Of a DNA stretch of 23,548 nt, positions 10,527-19,461 are shown piece by piece. The stretch covers positions 1 to 23,548 of the forward strand of contig NW_013654442.1 in NCBI RefSeq assembly GCF_000499385.1, in the 5' to 3' direction. This DNA comes from Eimeria necatrix (Eukaryota > Apicomplexa > Conoidasida > Eucoccidiorida > Eimeriidae). Under the pieces are notes generated by a model, which saw nothing but the letters and a program-made list of their open reading frames with translations, made no database searches and had not been told where the DNA came from. Position 1 is the stretch's first letter, and every line of letters starts with the position of its first letter. The position numbers were made by a program, and so were the translations under genes.

Positions 10527-13500
10527 TCAGCTGAAGCCGCTCCCAGCTTGAAGCAGTGCGAATGGAGACAAGGTCTCACTGGGCTCTGCTTGGAGGCCCC
10601 TAGCCATTGATAATTGCTGCGCTTGCTGCTGCTGCTGCTGCTGCTGTTGCTGCTGTGTTTGGCTTGCCCTGGACGCTGCCATGACATCATCCAGAGCCCC
10701 CAGAGCGTCGAGGATAAGCTGCTGCACGTCTTCGGACTGCTTGCTAGGCACCACGCCCAGACGAATACTGCGGGAAAAGAGCCGCAGAAAAGGCCTCAGC
10801 TCGGCTTTGCTGCAGCTGCGGGCGGCCAGGGCTTTCAGTCGGCCCACCATGGGGGCAAACTGCAGCCGCTCTTGAGACAGGCTGCTGCCCTGCCGCTGTT
10901 GCGACCCAACCTCTAAAACGCAGTTTTCAAGCACGTCTTCTAAAATGACGCACACAGCACGCCGCCAGGGCTGCAGGTCCACTGCCTCATCCGGCGACTC
11001 CCCTTCTAAGTAATCCCTCATGCTGAACGGAGTTGATCCCGTACTAGCAGCAGCAACAGAAGGAACAGACACAATAGCCCCTTGCCCTGCAGCTCCCCAA
11101 GAGTGGGCACCCGAAACAGGCTCCATGGGCCGCTCTGATCCATTCACAGAGCTGCTGGCCCACTGGGGAGCCCCTAAACAGACGGCATGCCCCGCTGCTG
11201 CATCTGCTGCGGCACCAGAAGCTACTGATGCTGGCCTGCTACCATCAGTGAAAACGCGGCCAAGGCTGTTCACGCTGTCTGTCAGCCCGTACTCATCCAG
11301 CGGGTCCCATGAGGACGGTGGCCCCGTTAGGTCCTTAGCGTCTCGACCGTCTAAGTTTTGGCCCGAATGCAAAGTTGCTGATTCAGTCGGGCTGGGGGCC
11401 CCTCCACCGGTGTTTCTGCCAGCGGCTCCCAGAAGACCCGTTGAGTTCGCCAGCAAGCGCAACAACTCGCTTTCCAAGTCAATGCTGCTTCTCAGGCTAC
11501 TCTGCTGCGGTTTTGTTTGCTGCAGCTGCTGCAGCGGAAGCTGGCTACTGTGCTCTTGTTCCTGGTGTGTCTGGCGCCTCTGCAGAATAAGCGACTTAAG
11601 CGCCTGTAGCAGCACCGCTGTGTCTTGCTGCTTCTTGCTCTGTTGCAACCTCTTCGCCAGCCGCAAAAAGAGCTGCGTCCTGAGGCTTGGCTCCATCGTC
11701 GCTGCGTCTGCACCTTCCCTGCTGGCTGGGTCGCTCTTCACAGGAATCGGGGAGCTGGTGCCTTCAGCTCTCTGCGCAGTGTTCTTTAATGATGAGGAAG
11801 GCAGCTCCCCTCCCAGATCTCCTCCGTCTACTCTAGAAGCAGAGGACAAGGAAACGGAGCTGTTGCTAGAGCCACAGCAGGCACTCTGCAGCTGCAAGTG
11901 CTGCTGCAGCAGCGCCCACTGGGAGGCTGAAAGCTGGTCAGCTGCCCCAGCCAGCTGCTCCCGTTGCTGCAGCTGCTCCTCCTGCAGCTGCAGTTGCTGC
12001 TGCTGCAGCGGGCTCTTGCAGCTCTTCTTCCCACCTGAGCCTCTGCCGTGCGCGGGTCGGGATGGCTCATCAGCAGACAATTTAGGGGCCCCAATGGCAC
12101 TCCCTTGCCTCTTTTGCCTCGTGGTCTGCCTGGGTTTTGCTTCAGTAGCAGCTGCAGCACGAAGTGAGCTGGCTGGGCTGAGACTGCGCCCAGTGTGGGG
12201 CGTTGCTGCTGCAGCAACTACTGCCGCTGATTCTGAGCGCGGCATGCGGACTTGGCCACTATTGCCGTACATTTGTAAAGCTGCTGCCAACTCCGCTGCC
12301 TCAGCATCCATTTCAAGGGGTTCCGGCGGTGATCCTTCAGAAGGAGTGCAGCTGATGAGACCGGGCTGGGGTGTTGCTTGCTTCATTAGTTTCGCGTATT
12401 TAAGCCGTACCTTCTCCCACCTGAAATTACAAATCCACACAAACTGAGATAAATCTGTTTGTAGAGAAACACCCCTCCATTGCTGCTGCGCACAACTACC
12501 AACAATCGGCCGATGCACCGACACGTTGCAGAAATGTACATACAAAGAAAGAGCCTTATGGGGTGAATCGTGCACCGCAGTGATACAGGGACAAATGGGG
12601 AAGAACGCAGGCAAGACATAAGGTACAAAGCAACAGCAAGACACAGCCAGTCACTGGCAAAGTCACTGGCAAAGACACAAAGCGACACACGAAAACAAGA
12701 CTGCCACAAAATGACGTGGAAACAAGCAAGACCGCTGCGAAATGATGTAGGAACTGGAACATCCAAACTCGACGGAAAATGGCAAAGCCAGGCAGACACA
12801 AGAAATAGCGAAAGCATGACACACCCAAAGGCAGACCGACAAAGGGAAGCAAGAGAGATGCAGAAAAGCAAAAACAAAGCAGACCAAACCGCACATGCAC
12901 GCAGAACTGATGAAAGACACAATAAAGAAGAGAAAATAAAAAAAGAATATGGCGAGCGCCAGACTGACAAGGGGTAGACGGGGAGTAATGCAGGCAAACG
13001 AGACAGACGCAGCCATAACCAGAAAAGACAATAAAAGAAGCGACAAAAAATAAAGTAACGGGCGCCGGCAAGCAAGTGGAAAAGCCAAACAAGGCACGGG
13101 AAAATGCAAAAGCCAACGACAGAGTGCAACGACACGTTCAGCGGAAGCAGGTGGTCACACAAACTCAAACAGACGCTGCCCGAAATAGCAGTGGCAAGTA
13201 CTGACAGGTGTGCAAACAATCAGTGGAAAATAACATTTTAGCACAGAAACATTCGAATCCCTTGACAATTCACTAATGGCCCGCGTTTGTTGCACCTGAA
13301 CTGCACAGCTTGCATTCTCGCCTCTGTGAACCCCTTGCAGGCCTTGACGGAGAAGGTTTTCCAGCGCTCCTGACCTTCCTCGGACCAGCGAGCAATCCAG
13401 GCATTGCGAGAGTGGCAATACTTGACTCCCGGCAGCCGAGTCACTACGCGGGACCCCACTGACGGCCGCATCGACAGTGGGGGCCCCATGTCTTCCTCGG

Positions 13501-14215
13501 ACTGGCGCCTTCCGCTGGCTGCTGCTGCTGCGGCTCGCCGGGGCGGGCGCATGCGACGGCCGCCCTCAGTGTCCGCGCAGGGAGAGCCTTCGTGGGGCCC
13601 TGGAGTTCTCTCGCAGGCCTCCGCTGCTGCGTCCCTGCTGCTGCCAGCAGCAGCAGCAGGCGCGGCGACAGCAGCAAGCAGCAGCTCCCCGCACTCTGTC
13701 GAGCTCCGGTCTTCCGAGCGCACTGAAGTTGTCGACCCCAGAGGGCTGTTGGCCTCAACGCGCGCTGCTGCGCCATCCCCTACAGAAGCTTCCCGGAGGC
13801 CGCCAGCAGCAGCAGCAGCCGCAGCAGCAGCAGCAGCAGGCAAGCCCTGCTCTTGCTGCTGCTGCTGCTGCGCTGCTAGGCCGCTGCAGCCGTCATTGCC
13901 GCACACGCCAGGTGTGCCACTGGCAGCAGATGATGGGGAACGGGAAGCAGCTCTTTGGGGAGCAGCTCCCCTCCCATCTAAAGGCGCAGACAGCTGCATG
14001 CCAAGAGCCGAAAGACTCAGTCCTGGGGGGCTTGCTGGTTTGGCTGGATCCTCTGCTTCAGGAGCCATTCCTGGATTTGCTGCAGAGCCCTCAAGGGCTC
14101 CTCCTTCTTCGTCTCGCGGCGGCTTGGAAGCTTCGCGCCGGCCCACCTCTTCTGCAGCGCCTGCTGCTGCCACAGCAGCAGCCGCCGCTGCAGCGGCAGC
14201 GGCAGGACTCGCCAT
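10527..14215 (-). CDS. ApiAP2 transcription factor, one AP2 domain, two exons, ACDC-like C-terminus
   Basis: This is a predicted nuclear DNA-binding regulator of the apicomplexan AP2 family. Exon 14215-13296 and exon 12420-10527 join across an 875-base GT-AG intron (donor TTCAG|GTGCAA, acceptor TTTCAG|GTGGGA, phase 2), giving 937 residues. The AP2 domain lies at about 260-315: GVKYCHSRNAWIARWSEEG, W-K-T-FSVK, then GFTEARMQAVQFR continuing into WEKVRLKYAKL across the junction. Residues 1-255 are A/S/P/Q-rich. Residues 320-770 are Q/S-rich low complexity. Residues about 772-893 (SMRDYLEGESPDEAVDLQ, WRRAVCVILEDVLENCVLEV, then LRPFLRLFSRSIRLG) are helical and resemble the AP2-coincident C-terminal (ACDC) domain; this match is by pattern only. 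A polyQ run and a short tail follow. The start is the first in-frame ATG. The frame is open to 14416 without another ATG, so an upstream exon is possible. Confidence 0.88.
10621..10657 (-). repeat. CAG tract coding for polyglutamine
   Basis: CTG triplets on the plus strand, read as CAG/CAA on the minus strand, encode about 11 glutamines (then AQQ) about 30 residues before the C-terminus of the AP2 factor, just after the ACDC-like region. One triplet is interrupted by TTG. Confidence 0.9.
12421..13295 (-). other. Intron of the AP2 gene
   Basis: An 875-base GT-AG intron. It is very pyrimidine-rich on the transcribed-sense (minus) strand: the plus strand is dominated by A and G from about 12560 to 13110. 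This bias removes stop codons and creates three overlapping long minus-strand frames (277, 186 and 148 codons) that translate to F/L/C/S-rich strings without motifs. It cuts the AP2 domain within the codon AG|G for arginine, in the C-terminal helix. Confidence 0.88.
13804..13875 (-). repeat. Paired CAG and CTG tracts (inverted), polyQ then polyA
   Basis: On the plus strand a CAG tract (13804-13839, one interruption) is followed after about 15 bases by a CTG tract (13855-13875). The two are complementary and could fold into a hairpin. In the AP2 reading frame they encode six glutamines, then EQGLP, then eleven alanines, because the second tract is read in a different register. Confidence 0.85.
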
Positions 14216-14954
14216 TCCTGCAGCAGCAGCAGAACCAGCGGCCCCTTGCCCACTTCTCTTGTGGCGCAGAACGTCAGATGGTGGTCGACGGCTTGGGATG
14301 TGCGTCGACGGCGTGCATGCGACTCCGCTGCTGCTGCTGCTGCTGCTGCTGCCAATGCTGCTGGCGCTGCTGCTGCTGGCGCTGCTGCTTCTACCAGATA
14401 ACAGTTTGTGTCCCTCTCACTCAGCCCAAATCCACCTGTACCTTGAGCTTCGCTCGAGGGGCTACGGGGCCCCTGCGCCGCTGCAAACGCAGCCAAAGAA
14501 CCTGCGCGACTCGCGCGGGTCCGCGGAATGAAGCCTAGTGGCAAAAGGAGCAGGGGCCCCTGAAGGGGGCCCTAGAAGCAAAGGCTTTAGGTGGCTGCTG
14601 CCTTTGCTGAGGTCCCTTTGTGTGTGTCTTCCCTTTTCCCTTAAAACAAAAATGAGCGGGCCAACAGAGCGCGACTACTGCGCCCTCGGGGCACCACTGA
14701 AACAAAATTAAATTGAAGGTGCTCGATGTGTTTCTCCCTCGGAAATGTAAAACCCGCGCGATTGACGCGGTCTGAGCTTTACATGCACCTCGCCTTGTGC
14801 CGTCACGACTTGCGCTGGCTCAACCGTCTGTCTTTGATCGCCGGCACCCTGTGCGCTTCTGCGGTGCCCCTAAAGCCCTCAGCGACCTCCTATGAAACAA
14901 ACGGAAGTATAAATTAGCCTCCAAACCACGAGCTGAATGTGTTTGCAGATCTAC
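14216..14954. other. 5' flank of the AP2 gene
   Basis: The AP2 frame stays open from 14215 up to a TGA at 14417-14419, but contains no ATG there. It is S/A-rich, apart from a stretch encoding GVACTPSTHPSRRPPSDVL that could be coding. A second minus-strand frame, open from 14571, reads plausibly (FIPRTRASRAGSLAAFAAAQ) but is offset from the AP2 frame, so only splicing could join them. From 14571 to 14954 no exon is supported. A plus-strand frame at 14726-14917 starts with ATG but matches nothing known. Confidence 0.4.
14327..14392. repeat. Interrupted CTG triplet tract
   Basis: About 20 CTG-type triplets with a few interruptions (GCC, AAT, GGC). In the AP2 frame it would read as polyserine; in the other open minus-strand frame it would read as polyalanine. 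It lies just upstream of the first in-frame ATG of the AP2 factor, so whether it is translated is unknown. Confidence 0.85.
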
Positions 14955-15590
14955 TCAGGCCACCTGCAGCAGCCTGTGATGGTAAGGCGGCGAAGAGGGA
15001 GCGTCGGTGAGAGGTGATGACTGCGGTAAGAAGCAGACGGACCACTGGATCTTCTCTGGGTGACTTCGTACGGCCCAAGGACCCCTTTCAGGCCCGCGGC
15101 TGTCGCTGTCAAAAAGAGATTGGCCGTCAGCTGGCTACAGCGTCTCCCGGCTGCGGGCGGCGAGACAGCACAGGAGCGAACAGCGTTCGGTGTATCGGCT
15201 GCGGGTGCAGCCCCCGAGTGCGTTGTGGGCACCCCGTGGCAACCGTACAGCTTGAAAATTGTGCAATAATGAGGTTCAAAGCAAAGCAACCTTCAAGATC
15301 ATGAAGAACCAAGAAGAGCGGACGGCCGCCCCCACAACAGGCGCCCACAGCTGCGCGGCGGGGCAATGGCTGCTGTTCTGAGGGACAGTGAGCTTGTACA
15401 TGCCTTGTTGAGGGTAAAATGGCGGAAGAGGTAGCTTATGGGGCTGCTCTCTGCCGCACCGCGCACCAGGGCGTGCTCACAGAGCCAGCCAACACCCGTG
15501 AGAGGCTCTGAGTGCCCACGCGCCCCCACGAGGCAGCCCATACACTACAGGCAGCGCAGCACCTCCCCCTACAGCTGCGAGCCAAAACAT
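14955..15590 (-). CDS. Small two-exon gene with hydrophobic N-terminus, function unknown
   Basis: Model: exon 15590-15481 and exon 15105-14955, joined across a 375-base GT-AG intron (donor GCTCT|GTGAGC, acceptor CTCTTTTTGACAG|C), giving 86 residues ending in TGA. The first frame reaches a stop immediately inside the donor, and the second exon completes the split codon (CT|C, Leu) and stays open for 49 residues of ordinary composition (GPWAVRSHPEKIQWSVCFLP and on). The chosen ATG gives MFWLAAVGGGAALPVVYGLP, which may be a signal peptide or membrane segment. The frame continues upstream to about 15779 without an ATG and there reads as an R/S/A/C-rich sequence like a mitochondrial leader, so a longer protein with another 5' exon is possible. 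I do not recognise the family. Confidence 0.42.
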
Positions 15591-17594
15591 GCATCGATTT
15601 GACAAGAAAAACGGACCAATATTGGGGAAAAAAAGACCGCCGAGACGCCACCGACCCAAGCTGCGTCCCAGAGGCGCCCGTCGCTGCTGCGCAGTACAGT
15701 AGCAGCGCCTGGAGGGGAGCAAGCGTAGCGCTGGGCTGCAGGTACAGCTGACTGTGCGCAATGCTGCGAACCTCCTCAGTCAGCTTGTAATAAGCTCTCA
15801 ATGTATTTATCCACTCTCCACTCCCGCTTTTTCCCTACGAGAGTCAACCAACCATAAGCTTCTCAGTGCCTGCGGCACGAGGCACACGAGGCCCGAGCAC
15901 TCGCCTGGCCCCAGAGCACTGGGCACGTGTGGCCGTGCATGCGCACACAATTTTCAACCCTGTCCGAGAGCTATTTTGGGAATGTTTCCAGGAATACCAA
16001 TAGGACACATTGACGGACTCTAGTGAGTGATGACGTGCACGAAATGAGCGTAATACTCCCGCCGCAGCATGGTTAGGGTGAGACTGCACTGGCACAGTGC
16101 AGGCTCATAGGTATAACCTTGCGAATACCGATGCCGTGGCCTAAGCTCCGATGCGTGAGAGTTTGAGATAGCGTTATATTTGCGTGCACAGGGCTTGACT
16201 CTGCATGCACTGAACGCAGCCTGACCAGCGTAGTTATCGCAGAGGGTGCGCCAGCGTGACACCAAGTGGCAGCTTCACCCAGTGGAAGCTTGCGTACTTG
16301 AACCGGGGTATCCGGGGAAAGCCGAAGGGGAAGCAAGGATAAACACTGTAAACAAGAACTGATTGCCTTGTCTTGGGCCAATTCAACCCGCTTTTGACAT
16401 CCTTTGCGGAGGTTACATGCAACATCTCAAAAACGAGGTTTCATGATAGCACTACAGGAGTCACACACACGTAAATCTTTCGGCTATTTGTATGCTGTAA
16501 CCTTAGATGGCTCTACAGATTTGCGCCGGAGCTGCAGGCTTTTCAATACGCAGACACACACACCAACAGGCAGCCACTATAGTTTGGAGAGGCTGGCAGA
16601 GTGGGAGTGACTAGCCCGAGCTGCCGATCGTCTGTCCATGAATCTTTAGAATCGCACAAAGGATGCTCAGTAATTTTTCGGGACGTCTCAACACTCACGC
16701 GTAACTACGTAATATATCACCTCACTATTGTGCACAGTAGAGCTTATCGTTGAGGCGCCTGAAGCAGTTGGGACTTGACCTTCCTAAAACATAAATTCCA
16801 TATATGGAAATCCGGCGAAGCTTCTACTTTTTCGAGACAGTGTGTTATTGCAAATTTGAGAGAGACGCATGCTGTCCTCCACAAGGCATTGTGTTGTGAA
16901 TGCTGTTTTGTCAGCTTCTGCTTTCGAGTGGATTCAGAGAGTTTGTTTCAACACTATGTGGGATTGTGAAAATGTATTATGTTGTGTTGCAAGCGTTCGG
17001 CGTTGTGTTCGCACCAGCTGCCAGGCGCAGCGCTTTTGTGTTAGTCGGGAAGCTATCTCATGCTAAACATAAACAATCGACACTTCCCAAGTGTCCTACT
17101 CTGCGCTCTGCTACTATTTAGTGCCAATGGATTGAAATTTGCCATACGCCAATGTAAGGCTCTGTTTTCTGGAGGAGCGAATCCACGGATGGGATATGTT
17201 CTTCAAGCTAGTGTTGGTTGGGAAACAAAGGATCCCACAGCTCCAAACAGTGGAACTCCAGGATACCGAGGGAGCTTGCCAGTGCCCTCCATACAATAAT
17301 TTTGCGGTTATTATTGTTATAGTATGAATAGGGGAGCTCATATCATTTGTTCGTTTCTGCATTCATATCCTGAGGGCCGCAAACGGATCTGTTCCGACGA
17401 TCCTATGCGTCAGAAGTCTCATTAGCCTCCCTTTTAGATCTTACAGTAAAGTAGAATGGCCAAAACTAAAGCTTAGGATATCATGAGATGCTCCTACGCT
17501 ACGAAGTGAGCTTATTTCTCCAAAGCCCTCTGATGCATGCAGGAGTGGATTTCTCCCTTGGTGGTAGGCTACAGAGACTCTCACCCTCGGCAAA
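15591..17594. other. Stretch without a supported gene
   Basis: The first 190 bases may still belong to the small minus-strand gene. Beyond that, frames at 16073-16381 (-), 16234-16425 (-, real ATG) and 17060-17299 (+, real ATG and a signal-peptide-like start) were read. None has a family motif, and none could be joined to neighbours with phase-matched splice sites. A perfect palindrome at 16084-16102 is listed separately. Base composition falls toward AT-rich after about 16400. Confidence 0.5.
16084..16102. repeat. Perfect palindrome, 8-bp arms, 3-base spacer
   Basis: CTGCACTG, then GCA, then CAGTGCAG. It has the same architecture as the palindrome at 79-97 (8+3+8) and shares the GCAC/GTGC core, but otherwise differs in sequence. 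Function unknown. Confidence 0.6.
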
Positions 17595-17796
17595 GCTCAG
17601 CAAGTGCTGAAGTCAAATCTATAGGATAAGCCGGAGTCCTGTACGTGAAAGTAATAAACAGTGTTACGTCTCGACTGGGTGCAGCGAAATCAGAAGCTCA
17701 GCAAGTGCTGAAGCGAAATCTCGAGGATAAGCTGGAGTCCTGTACGTGAAAGTAGTGAACAGTGTGGTGTCTCGGCTGGGTGCAGCGAAATCAGAA
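17595..17796. repeat. Tandem duplication, two copies of 101 bp
   Basis: Copies at 17595-17695 and 17696-17796 begin GCTCAGCAAGTGCTGAAG and end GCAGCGAAATCAGAA. By eye they differ at 11 of 101 positions and have no length changes. Each copy contains short self-complementary pieces (CAGC-AAGT-GCTG near the start). The unit length is not a multiple of three and no open frame runs through both copies, so it is probably non-coding. Confidence 0.9.
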
Positions 17797-19409
17797 GGTG
17801 CCTCTAGAATTTTTACCTGAAGAACTATCCACGGGCAAACCAAGAGACATAAGCCGAAGAAGAAGGAATGCCAAGGATTGACTCAGATAAGGCAACACAA
17901 ATTCCGCGTCTTCAAGCGGAACACCACAAGTGTTTTTGTGTAAAGTCCCCTGGGATCAGGCCTCCTCTGGATTCTTTTGAAGCTGCCAACTTCACCAGAA
18001 AAGGCTCTCAGGTAGGGTCGAAAAACCCCATTTGTAACAGGATGCGCCCATAAAGCCAAAGGCGCTATGGGCCGCCAACAAATGGCAACAAGCATTGTTA
18101 AGGAGGTGCTTAAACGAGCTGGACTCTCTAAACTGCAGTGCAGTAACAATGTAAACATAAGCCTTGTGCTCTGGAATACGCGGACGGGATGGCCACACCT
18201 GTGATGGAGAAGGAAATCCAATGGAAATCCGATGTGATAAGGAAGAAAAAAGAAAGTGTACGGTTCCATGACCCGGCGCTACGGAACTCTGCCACTGCCT
18301 AGACTAAGCAGCGCCTCGATATAGAACCGCTGGAAGCGTTTCGCGTCTGCTGAATAGCGGGAAACGCCACCCCGTGGCTCAGGAGTAGCAAGTTGAGTGA
18401 AGACGTCTCCCAAGAACACACAAAAAGTTTGCATAGAGCCATCTTCACTTGCGTTCGGCTCCCATTTTGTTCAAGAGGGCAGCGCAGCTCCCGTGTATCC
18501 TCGTTTCCCGCCCTCATGGAGACTCGCCCTCATTCGTTTGTTATCCCTCAGTAGGTGCACCAAGAGTTATCTTGAAGAAAACTGTGACCATTTTGGCTTG
18601 ACACCATTTAATTGCCACCGAATGTTGCTTGCGACTATCTCTATAGTATCTAGCCTCCTTGGCTTAGCCTCACTTGGAGCAAATGCTTAAGTACTAGCGT
18701 CACAGTTGCTCTGCATTAAGTAACTTCGTAAAATGTTCTAAGATGTTCAGCTATCCCTGAGCCCTTGCTCCCAAGCGTAGCAGAGTATCTCCAAAAGAAA
18801 CACGCGGGTGAAGTATTCCTCTGAACGCTAGCTGAGAACCAATTTGCTATGGATTTAAGCTCATATTTTAAAATCAAGTACAGCGTAGTATTGGTGTCAG
18901 AGAACGCCTGGAGTGGTATGTAAGTAGCTCGTAAGCTCCTAGTGGCTCGATATTAGAAAGACAGTTTGTTGAGCGCCTAACCTTAAGAGGCACCTGCATA
19001 TGTCTTCGTGTTCCTTGTAATCGTAAAGGTCTCTAAAACGCATTCTATGCGTGCGCTGTCAAAGCAGGAATGAGTTTACTTTGGATAAAACAAATGGCCT
19101 TCACTTTCCTATGGCGCTGACGTTGAGTGAGCAGTTGCATTGGCTTATACACTTTATTAGTAAGGGCTCTATTTAGTTTGATGCATGGAGCAGCAGCATT
19201 ATCTCCGTCCCCTGCATCCCTTGTTATACCGGTTTATTAGGGCCATGGCACTGGTCATGCAACCTAACACGAAACACGACAGCGGCCTTGTGACACTCCA
19301 TAAATCAGACGGAAGAGGCCCGAAGTACAAATAAGGTGTACGAGGCATGACTAATCGGAAACTGATGAAGTTTAGGCCGTGTGCGCTGTCCGGCGGGGCC
19401 AGGAAGTGC

Positions 19410-19461
19410 TTATAGTGCGTACCACTATAATGATGCACCAGTACAACCTCATAAGGTTGTA
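19410..19461. repeat. Two adjacent hairpins
   Basis: Hairpin one: TTATAGTG, loop CGTAC, CACTATAA (19410-19430), an 8-bp stem. Hairpin two: TACAACCT, loop CATA, AGGTTGTA (19442-19461), an 8-bp stem. They are separated by 11 bases. The second resembles an anticodon arm with a CAT loop, but the loop size is wrong and no T or D arm is present. Confidence 0.6.

Noticed and set aside
11020..12447. A 475-codon open frame on the plus strand, opposite the second AP2 exon
   Set aside because: It is C/S/A-rich because it reads the antisense of CAG repeats. The minus frame carries the ACDC-like region and splices in phase to the AP2 domain.
12386..13219. A 277-codon minus-strand frame and overlapping 186- and 148-codon frames
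   Set aside because: They lie in the T/C-rich AP2 intron, read as F/L/C/S strings, and would break the AP2 domain if translated.
13404..14538. Plus-strand frames of 375 and 353 codons
   Set aside because: They are antisense to the AP2 N-terminal exon and owe their length to triplet repeats lacking stops.
14726..14917. Plus-strand 63-codon frame starting with ATG
   Set aside because: It sits in the short gap between two minus-strand genes, with no motif or partner exon.
15299..15541. Minus-strand 80-codon frame
   Set aside because: It overlaps the small gene's exon and intron in another register; the spliced model explains the stop at the donor better.
16234..16425. Minus-strand frame with a real ATG (MLHVTSAKDVKSGLNWPK)
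   Set aside because: It could be a 5' exon of the small gene, but no donor joins it convincingly to 15590-15779.
19442..19461. tRNA anticodon-arm look-alike with CAT in the loop
   Set aside because: The loop has the wrong size, and no acceptor stem or T arm (GTTCGAATC-type) was found.
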